A stretch of 64,000 bases of DNA, from the NCBI GenBank assembly GCA_014237465.1, contig JABZFM010000013.1:39602-103601 (forward strand), given 5' to 3'. Below are positions 53,942 through 62,497 of this stretch, piece by piece; positions within the stretch are counted from its first letter, which is position 1, and every line of letters begins with the position of its first letter. The DNA is from Desulfobacteraceae bacterium (GTDB lineage Bacteria > Desulfobacterota > Desulfobacteria > Desulfobacterales > Desulfosalsimonadaceae). Below the pieces are notes generated by a model that saw only the letters and a list, made by a program, of their open reading frames with translations, made no database searches and was not told where the DNA came from. The position numbers and the translations under genes were made by a program.

Positions 53942-54964
53942 TTATCGATAAAACTTTTTAATCAAAGGGTTAATCTGTCGCGCAAGATTTTCTCCCATGA
54001 AAATCATACCCTGATCACCGGGATGCAGGAGATCAGATGAAAGCCCTCCGACATTATTTAAAACTTCTGATCCTTCAAGCAAATATACGTTTTCACAGGG
54101 ACAATCTTGAACCGCCTTGTGGAGTGCTTCGCGATAATCATCCGGCGAACCTTTATCTTCCATACCAATAAAGGAATCTCCGAACTCTCTTGAATACGGA
54201 AAAAGAGTAATGCAGATAACCGGTCGTCGGGGGTTTGATCGGCAGATGGTGTTGATCATATAGGATGCCCGTTCATAAAAAAAAGAAAGCGGGAATTTAA
54301 GCATATTGACGGAAAGGGCCAGTGTCGCGAAGTTCCAGTCTGTTCGTGCAGCAATATAATCTGCGATTTCAGGTTCACAAAACGCTGAACCGCCGCACCC
54401 TAGATTAATTACGTCCGCACCAAGACGTATGCCGACCTGTTCCACATAAGTTAAATGCGGAGCGGTGGCGTTGCCATGCTCGGTAATTGATGTGCCGTAA
54501 GCTAAATATCTCAATCGGGGCAGTTCGTCACGGTTTGGGGGCCTGCAATTATAGCCTTTAATGCCATGTATATACATTGCATCTCCGGCCATTAGAAGCC
54601 GACAGACTTTAGGAGAAAAGGGAAGGTTTGATAATTTGTACTGATCATACATAGTCATCTGATCCGGCGCCGGTACGTGAATAACAGATATGTCATCTTT
54701 AATTTCATATCTTTCCGGGCTTTGAAACGGACCATAAAATACTTCAACGATTCCAAGCCCTTTTGGGCATGAAAGTTCTATACTGACCGGATGATCGCTC
54801 TCAAATCGAATTTCTGCGCAGGCCGAATGACACATCTGGATCTGGGCGTCGGGATTAAGTTTTAACCGAACTGATTCAGGGATCCGTTGCATCCGGAGTC
54901 CCGGAAAGCCATCAACAGAAACAAGGTCTTCAATATTATGCAGTTCAACTTTTTCGTAAATCAT
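53942..54964 (-). CDS. SGNH/GDSL-family hydrolase
   Basis: The 340-residue protein has an N-terminal beta-sandwich of about 150 residues and a C-terminal SGNH hydrolase domain: nucleophile Ser in AYGTSITEHG near residue 157, Gly block INLGCGGSAF, Asn in LALSVNML, and the Asp-His pair in DLLHPGDQG near 315. All four blocks are present, so it is probably an active esterase or deacetylase. No signal peptide is seen. It follows the antiporter and half-CBS genes. Confidence 0.85.
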   Translation of the reverse strand: MIYEKVELHNIEDLVSVDGFPGLRMQRIPESVRLKLNPDAQIQMCHSACAEIRFESDHPVSIELSCPKGLGIVEVFYGPFQSPERYEIKDDISVIHVPAPDQMTMYDQYKLSNLPFSPKVCRLLMAGDAMYIHGIKGYNCRPPNRDELPRLRYLAYGTSITEHGNATAPHLTYVEQVGIRLGADVINLGCGGSAFCEPEIADYIAARTDWNFATLALSVNMLKFPLSFFYERASYMINTICRSNPRRPVICITLFPYSREFGDSFIGMEDKGSPDDYREALHKAVQDCPCENVYLLEGSEVLNNVGGLSSDLLHPGDQGMIFMGENLARQINPLIKKFYR

Positions 54965-55050
54965 TGGCTGATGTTAATCCAAAGTTCCATTTATATAATG
55001 TTCTGCAATATACAATGTCAGATTTGATTTCAACTAATTCACATAATTTA

Positions 55051-55263
55051 TCACGAAATGTCCAATCCCAGTTTTTTCAATGCCTCTTCAAGACGGATCA
55101 TGCCGATGGGGCGTCCGTTCCTTACCACAGCGATTGTTTTCATATTATGATCCACCATCAATTCGACGGTATATATCACTTTATCTTCAGGCGTTACCGT
55201 ATAATTTGTCGGCGTTTCTTTCCTGTAAGGCAGGAGAATTGTTTTTACTTTTATGGTCTCCAT
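55051..55263 (-). CDS. Half-CBS small protein A
   Basis: The 70-residue protein reads NYTVTPEDKVIYTVELMVDHNMKTIAVVRNGRPIGMIRLEEALKKLG (given here in the usual order of one CBS motif: VTPEDK, MVDHNMKTIAVV, GRPIGMIRLEEAL). One CBS motif alone is half a functional unit, so it should dimerise. It lies between a Ca2+/Na+ antiporter and an SGNH hydrolase, and a close paralogue lies at 56775-57011 after an SLC13 permease and regulator. Confidence 0.8.
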   Translation of the reverse strand: METIKVKTILLPYRKETPTNYTVTPEDKVIYTVELMVDHNMKTIAVVRNGRPIGMIRLEEALKKLGLDIS

Positions 55264-55311
55264 CTTTCACCCCACCGGTCTTTTGTGAAGTTTATTCGTT
55301 TTATGATTGGG

Positions 55312-56304
55312 TTATGATTTGTATACCAGGTATGAGAGGTATCCAATATAGCAGCATAAAAGGACAACTCCGTCTTTTCGGGACACGATGCTGTCCTTCC
55401 ACATCATGACCAGCGGCAAAAAACTGACCAGCATCATCACACCATAGTCGATAATCAGGCCGCTTTCAATAAATCCGCCGGTGATCGGGATCGGCCGGAT
55501 CATGGAAGCGGCCCCGATAACGCTCAATATATTAAACACATTGCTTCCGATCAGATTGCCGATGCTGATATCCATCTGTTTTCTCATGGCTGCCACCACT
55601 GAGGTGGCAAGCTCCGGCAGCGATGTGCCAAAGGCAACAATGGTGAGCCCGATAAATTTTTCATCCACACCAAACTTCTTCATGACGATGACGGCCGCAT
55701 CGATAAGCACCTGGGCGCCGATTACCACGCACGCGATCCCCACAACAATAAAAGCAATCTGTTTTGCCCGCGACTCGACAAATCCGATATCATCCAGTTC
55801 CGCCTCAGCTTCACCCTCGATAACGGAACCGGCCCCTGCCTGGGCAAGCTTGAATTCTCTGGTTGATAAATAATAATTATAAACCGTATACAGAATAACG
55901 CCGCCAAAGAGCGTAACCCCTTCAATTCTGGAGATTTCAGAATTTAAAGAAATAAGCAGAAGATATACTGAAATAATGAGCATCAGCGGGATATCCCTTT
56001 TAACCACGGATCTATCAGCCGTGATCGGCATTAAAAAAGAAGCCATGCCAAGAACAAGTGCGATATTACAGATATTGCTTCCCACAACATTGCCCACCGC
56101 GATCATGCTTTTATTCTGAATTGAGGCAATCACACTCACAACCAGTTCCGGGGCGGAAGTTCCAAACGCAACCACTGTTAATCCAATGACTATCGGCGTT
56201 ATGCCAAGACTCCGGGCAAGGCTGGCGGAACCTTTTACAAGCCATTCCGCACCGTAATAAAGCATCACAAATCCCACAACCAAAAGCACATACTGAAGTA
56301 TCAT
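55312..56304 (-). CDS. Calcium/sodium antiporter family protein (YrbG-like)
   Basis: The 330-residue membrane protein shows both alpha repeats of the Ca2+/cation antiporter family: VVAFGTSAPELVVSV with GNVVGSNICNIALVLG near residues 46-85, and IVAFGTSLPELATSV with GNLIGSNVFNILSVIG near 222-265. The glutamates in both GTS(A/L)PEL motifs are intact. About ten membrane helices and a soluble acidic loop near 160-175 are visible. It is the first gene of a minus-strand set with a half-CBS protein. Confidence 0.92.
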   Translation of the reverse strand: MILQYVLLVVGFVMLYYGAEWLVKGSASLARSLGITPIVIGLTVVAFGTSAPELVVSVIASIQNKSMIAVGNVVGSNICNIALVLGMASFLMPITADRSVVKRDIPLMLIISVYLLLISLNSEISRIEGVTLFGGVILYTVYNYYLSTREFKLAQAGAGSVIEGEAEAELDDIGFVESRAKQIAFIVVGIACVVIGAQVLIDAAVIVMKKFGVDEKFIGLTIVAFGTSLPELATSVVAAMRKQMDISIGNLIGSNVFNILSVIGAASMIRPIPITGGFIESGLIIDYGVMMLVSFLPLVMMWKDSIVSRKDGVVLLCCYIGYLSYLVYKS

Positions 56305-56630
56305 AAGTTCCTTCCTGGCATTTTCCGGTCAATTTCTTTTACAATAGCAGATGTTTCATAATCAAGCTTTCATGTAAGCTTGTGATTTACGTTTCCGAAT
56401 AAACCCCTTCTTTACTTCTTTTGCGTATACGTCATGATAAAAAAGGTCAATTGAAAACAATATAAAAGAGTTAGTGTTTTGTCCGTCCAGTCCCCCTGCC
56501 CGGATTTAATGCCGGCACATATTCTGATTTCGTTTTAGACAGATACACTTTTTGATAAAAAACCGGATCATTTTTTATAAAATTTTATGTAATAAATTTG
56601 ACAGAACTTAAAAGAGTAAAAGGAGGGAAA
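56305..56630. other. Intergenic stretch before the antiporter
   Basis: Mostly AT-rich sequence with a small inverted repeat, AAGCTTTCATGTAAGCTT, near 56365-56382. No sigma-54 site with correct spacing was found for the antiporter, and no gene is supported. Confidence 0.4.
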
Positions 56631-56715
56631 GATGACAAATCAAGAACAAGTAACCGGATTTGAAATTTCACAAAAACAGGGAGAGGAACGAACGACGCAC
56701 AATCCCTTGTTCTGA
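56631..56715 (+). pseudogene. Truncated gene start
   Basis: A frame with a strong ribosome site (AAAGGAGGGAAAG before ATG) encodes 27 residues starting MTNQEQVTGFEISQKQG and then runs straight into a dispersed repeat, where it stops. It looks like the first codons of a gene cut off by the repeat. The original product cannot be named. Confidence 0.35.
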
Positions 56716-56752
56716 AGAGATTGCCTGGCGTCGTTCCTTACCCCACAATGAC
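56682..56752 (+). repeat. Dispersed repeat, copy 2 (short)
   Basis: GAGGAACGAACGACG, a CCCTTGTTCTGAAGAGATTGC middle and a GGCGTCGTTCCTTACCCC end correspond to the central part of the copy at 59721-59808. The ends GAGGAACGA and TCGTTCCTT are inverted copies of each other, so the element can fold. Confidence 0.55.
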
Positions 56753-56774
56753 GACTGGAATAGGGATTTTACGC

Positions 56775-57011
56775 TCATACATTGATATTATATTTTAAAA
56801 AATCTACGTTCAAGCCCAGTTTTTTTAATGCATCTTCAAGGCGCACCATGCCAATGGGCCGTCCACTTCTGACGACTGAGACAGATTTAATATTTTTTTC
56901 CAGCATCAATTCAACGGCATATATCAGTTTATCTTCAGGCGTTACCGTATAATTTATCGGCATGTCCTTCCTGCAAGGCAAAAGAATTGATTTGACTTTT
57001 TTTATATGCAT
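56775..57011 (-). CDS. Half-CBS small protein B
   Basis: The 78-residue protein is a close paralogue of the product of 55051-55263, sharing INYTVTPEDKLIYAVELM, SVSVVRSGRPIGMVRLEDA and a KLGL end. It is a single CBS motif that would need to dimerise. It follows, on the same strand, a single-domain response regulator and an SLC13-type permease. Confidence 0.8.
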   Translation of the reverse strand: MHIKKVKSILLPCRKDMPINYTVTPEDKLIYAVELMLEKNIKSVSVVRSGRPIGMVRLEDALKKLGLNVDFLKYNINV

Positions 57012-57059
57012 CTTTACCTGTCCGCCTATTGATATATCACTCCTTAAAGCCTTAAAGCC

Positions 57060-57470
57060 TTACAGCCTCATCCGAAGCCTTTTGCTCTTCTTTAGTTTTT
57101 TGTTTTTATTTTTTTGAGAATTGTCTATCATTTCAGATAATTCCTTTACATCACAGGGCTTAGGAAGATAGTCAAAAGCGCCTAACTGGATTGCTATCAT
57201 GGCAGTGTCAACGCACCCATGTCCTGTCAGTAGAATTACCTGCAGCTGGATGTCTAATTCATTGATTTTTTTTAGCGTTTCGATCCCGTTCATCCCCGGC
57301 ATTTTTAAATCAAGCACCACCACGTCATACGCTTCTTTTTCAAGGACGCGAATTCCTTCTTCTCCACTGTTGGCTGTTTCGGTCTGGTATCCTCGTGTGT
57401 TCAACAATTTTGCCATGTTTTGGGAAAATACGACTTCATCATCTATGATCAGCACTTTTAATTCATTCAT
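57060..57470 (-). CDS. Single-domain response regulator with basic tail
   Basis: The 136-residue protein is a receiver alone, with DDE at residues 10-12, Asp in VVLDLKMPGMNG, Thr in LLTGHGCVD and Lys in LPKPCD. A Lys/Arg-rich tail (NKNKKLKKSKRLRMRL) follows. It closely resembles the receiver encoded at 61693-62151, including the rare KPC in place of KPF. It is placed between an SLC13 permease and a half-CBS protein, suggesting regulation by contact with one of them. Confidence 0.88.
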   Translation of the reverse strand: MNELKVLIIDDEVVFSQNMAKLLNTRGYQTETANSGEEGIRVLEKEAYDVVVLDLKMPGMNGIETLKKINELDIQLQVILLTGHGCVDTAMIAIQLGAFDYLPKPCDVKELSEMIDNSQKNKNKKLKKSKRLRMRL

Positions 57471-57548
57471 TTTTTAAACCTCCTTATATCATTACAACTA
57501 ACAGTTTTTTTAATAATTTTAATATTATTCAATTTGCACCCATCGCCG

Positions 57549-59315
57549 CTAAAATGGCCATATGCGCGGAATCACAAAACTGGCAGTGATCCACATGATC
57601 AAATTCATGGGCACGCCGATTTTAAGAAAATCGGAAAATTTATATCCGCCAGGCCCGTAAACCATCATGTTGCACTGGTACCCGATGGGGGTGGCAAAAC
57701 TTGCGGATGCGCCCAGCATTATGGCAAAAATAAATGGCGTGACATCGACACCCAGTTTTTGCGCCGTGGCCATGGCAATGGGGAACAGTATCAATGCGGC
57801 CGCGTTATTGGTGACCATCTCGGTGAGAATTGAAGTAGTAAGATATAACGCCGACAGAATCAGCCAGGGGTTGTCTTTTGCCAGCCCGACCATTTGAGCG
57901 GCAATGAATTCAGCCGCGCCGGTTGTCTGCATCGCTTTTCCAATACCGAAAGCGGCAATAATAACCATCAGGACTTGCGTGTCGATGCTCTTTAGCGCCT
58001 GGACCGGTGTGATGCATCGGGTAATCAAGAGAATCGAAGACGCAATAAGGGCTGCCTGGAACATATTAATTTTAAAGATTGAAGCTGACAACACCATGCC
58101 AATCAGAACCACAATAGCGAATATAGCTTTATTATAACGGGGTTCCGATATTTCTTCCAGTTGACTGATGAGATAAAAATCCCGCGAATTGCGTTGCCGC
58201 TCATAAAAGGAAGGGTGTGTTTCAAGCAGCAGTGTATCGCCCGACTGCAGCACGATGTCACCGATGGTTCCCTTAATCTGACTGCCGGCCCTGGATACCG
58301 CGACAATCACAGAATTGTACAACTGGCGGAAATGGCCCCCGACAATACTGCGCCCGATTAACTGATTGGTGGGAGAAATAACCACTTCGACCAGGCAGCG
58401 ATCCGGGCGGGGGGTACTGATATTAAACATCCTGTCCATCACGGGGGTTAACCCCTTAGTCTGTTGTAATTCAGACACCATATCAGCCCCGCCAGTGAAA
58501 ATAAGCCGGTCATAATTCTTAATTGTTTTTCCGGTGTCGATTGTGGGGATGGACCGGCCATCGCGAATAATCCCTATCAGGTTAATATTAAATTCTTCTG
58601 TGAATTCTGCCTGTGTTAGTGTTTTTCCATCCAAACCGCTGGACGGGTCTACCTGCATTTCTATCGTGTATTCCTTGGGATCTCCCATTTGTTCTATTGC
58701 GGATGAACGGTCAGGAAGCAGCCAGCGGCTTAGTATAAAAATTGACGCAAACATAACGATTGCACAGGGAACACCGGCCTTGGCGATTTCAAAAAAACCG
58801 ATCTGGATACCGGTCTCTTTGGTGAAAATGCCGCTCACCACCAGGTTGGTACTCGTGCCGATCAGCGTACAGGTTCCACCCAGAATTGCCGAATAACTCA
58901 GGGGAATCATCAGCTTGGAAACAGGAATTTTGATCCGTTTTGCCCAGGCGCTGATTGCCGGGATGAAAATGGCCACAACCGGCGTGTTGTTCAAAAACGC
59001 GCTTAAAAAAGTAGTCGGCAACATCATGCGTAATTGTGCCGAGGCGGTTGATTTAACGCGACTGGACAGAAAAAAAGTAATGAGCCGAATCGCCCCCGTC
59101 GACTGTATTGCCGCCGCCACAACAAACAAAATGGCCACGGCTAGCATTCCCTTGTTGGACATACCAGCCGCAGCATCTGAAGGGCTTAAAATACCGACCC
59201 CAATAAGAAGGGTCATGGTCCCCATACAAATCCATTCCGGACCAATATTTGATTTTGCAAGCAATACGAACATCAGAACCACACTCGCTATTGTAAACCA
59301 CATTTGCCACTCCAT
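57549..59315 (-). CDS. SLC13-type anion permease with two RCK-C domains
   Basis: The 588-residue membrane protein has the divalent-anion/Na+ symporter fold: SAFLNNTPVVAIFIPAI and GGTCTLIGTSTNLVVSG in the first half, LTEMVTNNAAALILFPIA and FATPIGYQCNMMVYGPGGY in the second. Two TrkA-C (RCK-C) domains lie in the middle at about residues 205-380 (FTEEFNINLIGIIRDG, DRCLVEVVISPTNQLIG). Sulfate, other inorganic or dicarboxylate anions are possible substrates. The ATG at 59315 behind GGAGG is chosen. A sigma-54 promoter lies upstream. Confidence 0.9.
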   Translation of the reverse strand: MEWQMWFTIASVVLMFVLLAKSNIGPEWICMGTMTLLIGVGILSPSDAAAGMSNKGMLAVAILFVVAAAIQSTGAIRLITFFLSSRVKSTASAQLRMMLPTTFLSAFLNNTPVVAIFIPAISAWAKRIKIPVSKLMIPLSYSAILGGTCTLIGTSTNLVVSGIFTKETGIQIGFFEIAKAGVPCAIVMFASIFILSRWLLPDRSSAIEQMGDPKEYTIEMQVDPSSGLDGKTLTQAEFTEEFNINLIGIIRDGRSIPTIDTGKTIKNYDRLIFTGGADMVSELQQTKGLTPVMDRMFNISTPRPDRCLVEVVISPTNQLIGRSIVGGHFRQLYNSVIVAVSRAGSQIKGTIGDIVLQSGDTLLLETHPSFYERQRNSRDFYLISQLEEISEPRYNKAIFAIVVLIGMVLSASIFKINMFQAALIASSILLITRCITPVQALKSIDTQVLMVIIAAFGIGKAMQTTGAAEFIAAQMVGLAKDNPWLILSALYLTTSILTEMVTNNAAALILFPIAMATAQKLGVDVTPFIFAIMLGASASFATPIGYQCNMMVYGPGGYKFSDFLKIGVPMNLIMWITASFVIPRIWPF

Positions 59316-59415
59316 AGTTTCCTCCTGTTTCCTTTTTTTTAATAACAATACTTTTATGCATAAATTAAATTTCTATAAATTTATCGTTTGACGATTTCAC
59401 TACATTAAAAGCAAA

Positions 59416-59431
59416 TGCAAAGATTATACCA
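59416..59431 (-). promoter_or_regulatory. Predicted sigma-54 promoter of the SLC13 permease
   Basis: On the minus strand the bases read TGGTATAATCTTTGCA: GG and GC ten bases apart, TTGCA intact, one departure in the -24 box. Transcription would begin near 59405, about 90 bases before the start codon. It is the weakest of the six sites proposed here. Confidence 0.5.
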
Positions 59432-59545
59432 TTGGCCACATGTGGTTATTATTATTTATTTTTTATATAACTAATTGGAATAATAATATTTAATTATCTG
59501 ATTGAGTTAAGTCGGTTTCAATATCCTAATATTCAGGCGATCACC

Positions 59546-59565
59546 GGCAGGCACGGTGGCCTGCC
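59546..59565. repeat. Small hairpin
   Basis: GGCAGG and CCTGCC flank an eight-base loop, and a wider CACGGTG...CACCGTG pair surrounds it further out (to about 59600). There is no following T-run, so it is not a clear terminator. The function is unknown. Confidence 0.4.
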
Positions 59566-59720
59566 CTGCGAGGTTCTGAATGAGAGTCGGTCACCGTGCT
59601 GACCATCCGCCGAATTAGAACAGAAACAATACTGTCTCCACACATTGCATTCTATAAAAGTGAAATTTTTAGTTGTCACTTAATGTCTCCCATTTGTTTA
59701 CAATGGTTGAACGAAAACCT

Positions 59721-59808
59721 ATTGCTTTGGTTTGTCTTTGCGAGGAGTGAGGAACGAACGACGAAGCAACCCCCTGTTTTATGAGATTGCTTCAGTTGTT
59801 GTGTTTCC
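59721..59808 (+). repeat. Dispersed repeat, copy 3
   Basis: TTTGGTTTGTCTTTGCGAG, GAGGAACGAACGACGAAGCA, CCCCCTGTTTTATGAGATTGC and TTCAGTTGTTG follow in order. Copy 1 at 1745-1860 has the same order in reverse orientation. It lies just before the start of a sensor kinase gene. Confidence 0.6.
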
Positions 59809-59820
59809 CCGTTTTATGGC

Positions 59821-61677
59821 ATGGTTCTTGATACAATATTAACCAATTCCGATTTGATAATAATATCTATAACCGGAGAAAAAATAAAATTGAAACATCG
59901 AATAAATAGAAAATCAAATAATATAGACCCGAACAGGGAAAGTCAGAAATATTCCCGGCTTTTCCGTAATTTTACAGTACTGACGATCGTATGCTCACTT
60001 ATTCCGCTCCTGCTGGTGGGGTGGGGAATCAATATCCATTATACGAAGTTTGCAAAATCACGAATGATCAACTCCATTCAAAGCCGCGTTGAACATCACG
60101 GTAAAATTATCAAACTGTTTTTAGAAGAACACAGCTCAAAGCTCAAACTGATTGCTTTTACCCATTCAAAATCGTACCTGCGGGAACCGGCCCATCTTCA
60201 ACATATTTTCGAAATGATGAACAAAGAGCACAGTGTGATAACAGATATCGGCGTCATTGACGAAAACGGCAGGCACCTGGCATACATCGGCCCTTACGAT
60301 TTGATGGATAAAAACTATTCCCAGGCTTTCTGGTTTGCGGAAGCCATGGAAAAAGGAATTTATATCAGCGATATGTTTATGGGATTTCGCAAAGAACCTC
60401 ATTTTATCATTGCCGTCACCCGTTCTGAAGAAGGAAAAAAATGGATTTTAAGGGCCACCGTCAACTCTCAGGCATTCCGTTCTCTGGTTGAAAACGTTAG
60501 AATCGGCAAAACCGGAGAGGTATATCTGGTCAACAGCGACGGAATTTTTCAGACCAGTCCCCGCTTTTCCGGCAATATAATGGAAAAAGCCCCTTTTCGT
60601 CCCGGGCCATATCATGATGAGGCTACCGTCAATATCTTTAAAGGCGGTAATCCGGAGTCCGGCTTTTCCAATCAAATTACAGCTGAAACATGGCTGTCAA
60701 ATCCGCAATGGAAGCTTGTCGTCAAACAGGACTATTCGGAAGCGTTTGCTGATGTGAACCATGCCAATTTTGCGACACTCATTTTTCTGCATCTCAGTGC
60801 GCTCAGCATCCTGATTGTGACCATTTTTATTACGAAATACATGATCTCGATGATTAAAAAACGGGACATTGAAGCTGAAAATTTAAACCAGCAGCTCATG
60901 CAGGCCGGCAAGCTGGCATCTATCGGGGAACTTGCCGCCGGGGTCGCCCATGAAATCAACAACCCGCTCGCCATCATATTAACGGAAAGACAAATTTTAC
61001 TGGATTTGTTCGGCATCACAAAAATAGATGACGCAGAGTTTTCCAGACAATTAAAGGAGTCCATGGACCAGATTGATGTCCAGGCCCTGCGGTGCAAAAC
61101 CATTACCCATAATCTGCTTCGATTCTCCCGGCGCACACAGTCCATGATTGAAACAATCGATCTGAATCAATTTTTAGAAGAAGTCATTGACCTGATGGAA
61201 AGAGAAGCCAAAACAAGCGGCATTAAATTTATCCCTGATCTGGATACCAGTCTGCCGCCGATTCTTTCAGATCCTTCCCAGCTTCAACAGGTATTTTTAA
61301 ATCTGATTAACAACGCCATTAACGCCCATGAAGGAAAACCGTACGGCACCATCTCCATCACCACCCGGGGTGATGAAAATAAAAAAGGCGTACAGATCAC
61401 TTTTGCCGATACCGGATCAGGGATTTCCCAGGGAAACATTGAAAAAATATTTGATCCTTTTTTTACCACAAAAGAAGTGGGAAAAGGGACCGGACTGGGG
61501 CTTTCCATCTGCTATACGATCATTAAAAAACTTGGGGGGAACATAACGGTAAAAAGCAAAATCAATGAGGGCACCGAGTTTGAGCTGTTTCTCCCATTTG
61601 ATCTACCGGCTGAATTAAAGGAAAGTATGACAGATGATGACCAAAACGAATTATCGTCAACACGCATAAAGATATAA
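59821..61677 (+). CDS. Membrane sensor histidine kinase (Cache-HisKA-HATPase)
   Basis: The kinase has membrane helices at about 51-71 and 319-341 with a periplasmic double-Cache-type domain between (TDIGVIDENGRHLAYIGPYD, KTGEVYLVNSDGIFQTSP). His377 in GVAHEINNPLAI is the phospho-acceptor, and the ATPase domain has NAINAHEG, FADTGSGIS, IFDPFFTTK and GTGLGLS. The first ATG gives 618 residues with a 20-residue hydrophobic-start extension; a TTG at 59890 behind CCGGAG would give 595 and a more usual N-terminus. A response regulator gene follows 15 bases later. Confidence 0.9.
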   Translation: MVLDTILTNSDLIIISITGEKIKLKHRINRKSNNIDPNRESQKYSRLFRNFTVLTIVCSLIPLLLVGWGINIHYTKFAKSRMINSIQSRVEHHGKIIKLFLEEHSSKLKLIAFTHSKSYLREPAHLQHIFEMMNKEHSVITDIGVIDENGRHLAYIGPYDLMDKNYSQAFWFAEAMEKGIYISDMFMGFRKEPHFIIAVTRSEEGKKWILRATVNSQAFRSLVENVRIGKTGEVYLVNSDGIFQTSPRFSGNIMEKAPFRPGPYHDEATVNIFKGGNPESGFSNQITAETWLSNPQWKLVVKQDYSEAFADVNHANFATLIFLHLSALSILIVTIFITKYMISMIKKRDIEAENLNQQLMQAGKLASIGELAAGVAHEINNPLAIILTERQILLDLFGITKIDDAEFSRQLKESMDQIDVQALRCKTITHNLLRFSRRTQSMIETIDLNQFLEEVIDLMEREAKTSGIKFIPDLDTSLPPILSDPSQLQQVFLNLINNAINAHEGKPYGTISITTRGDENKKGVQITFADTGSGISQGNIEKIFDPFFTTKEVGKGTGLGLSICYTIIKKLGGNITVKSKINEGTEFELFLPFDLPAELKESMTDDDQNELSSTRIKI

Positions 61678-61692
61678 AAAGGAGGGATTCAA

Positions 61693-62151
61693 ATGATCGG
61701 AAGTAAAATATTACTGGTGGATGATGAAATTATTTTTACAAATAATATGTCAAAGCTCTTAACCAGCCGGGGTTATCTGGTGACTGCCGTAAATAATGGA
61801 GAAAGCGCCATCCGAATGCTTGAAGAAAAAGATTTCGACGTGGTGGTGCTTGACCTGAAAATGCCCGGCATGGACGGTATTACCACATTAAAAGAGATTA
61901 AAAAGCTCGGGCTTTTTACTGAAACACTCATTCTGACCGGGCACGGTTCGGTGGACACAGCCCTTGAAGCCATCAAGATCGGTGCATACGATTACCTGGC
62001 CAAACCATGTGAAATAGACGAACTGGTGGAAAAAATTGAAGGGGCGTGGCAGCAAAAAGATGCTGACGAAAAAAAAGATATGCAGGAAAAAATTCAAAAG
62101 GTGATCGAATCTCCCTCAGATGCTTTTAAGCTGTTCAAGAAAAAGAAATAA
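61693..62151 (+). CDS. Single-domain response regulator paired with the Cache kinase
   Basis: The 152-residue protein is a receiver (DDE at residues 10-12, Asp in VVLDLKMPGMDG, Thr in ILTGHGSVD, Lys in LAKPCE) with a charged helical tail and no DNA-binding domain. It follows the kinase gene with an AAAGGAGG ribosome site. It is a paralogue of the product of 57060-57470 on the other side, so one kinase may serve both receivers and through them the SLC13 permease or the half-CBS proteins. Confidence 0.9.
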   Translation: MIGSKILLVDDEIIFTNNMSKLLTSRGYLVTAVNNGESAIRMLEEKDFDVVVLDLKMPGMDGITTLKEIKKLGLFTETLILTGHGSVDTALEAIKIGAYDYLAKPCEIDELVEKIEGAWQQKDADEKKDMQEKIQKVIESPSDAFKLFKKKK

Positions 62152-62497
62152 GCGTCAAATCGTATTTAGTGGAGTATAATCAAACAAGCTTATCACATAA
62201 TATTTACGGATTCATGTTCTATGTCACTCGACAGGCGGTCGGCGTTGTAATCCTTCCACTGATGGTTAAACTTGCTGCGGGCTAGCTACCCCCGGCAAGT
62301 TATGAGGTGGCGATATGACGCTGCCGCCGCATCATGAGCGCGCAGGTCGGCGGTAAAAAACTTTAAAATATTTATGCGGCTTCGCAGAATATCGAAAAAT
62401 TTACGGCCGGCTTGTGAGCGCTCAAAATATAAGCCTGTTCGAATCAACGCGATCCACTTGATTGATTTCCAACCGTGATGATCCTGTAAAAAGTCAG
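62152..62497. other. Intergenic stretch with a hairpin
   Basis: No gene is supported in this 346-base gap. A long imperfect hairpin with arms AACTTGC and GCAAGTT lies at 62269-62301, after the receiver gene; no T-run follows. The composition changes abruptly near 62220-62360 (GC-rich), suggesting an inserted fragment. Confidence 0.4.
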
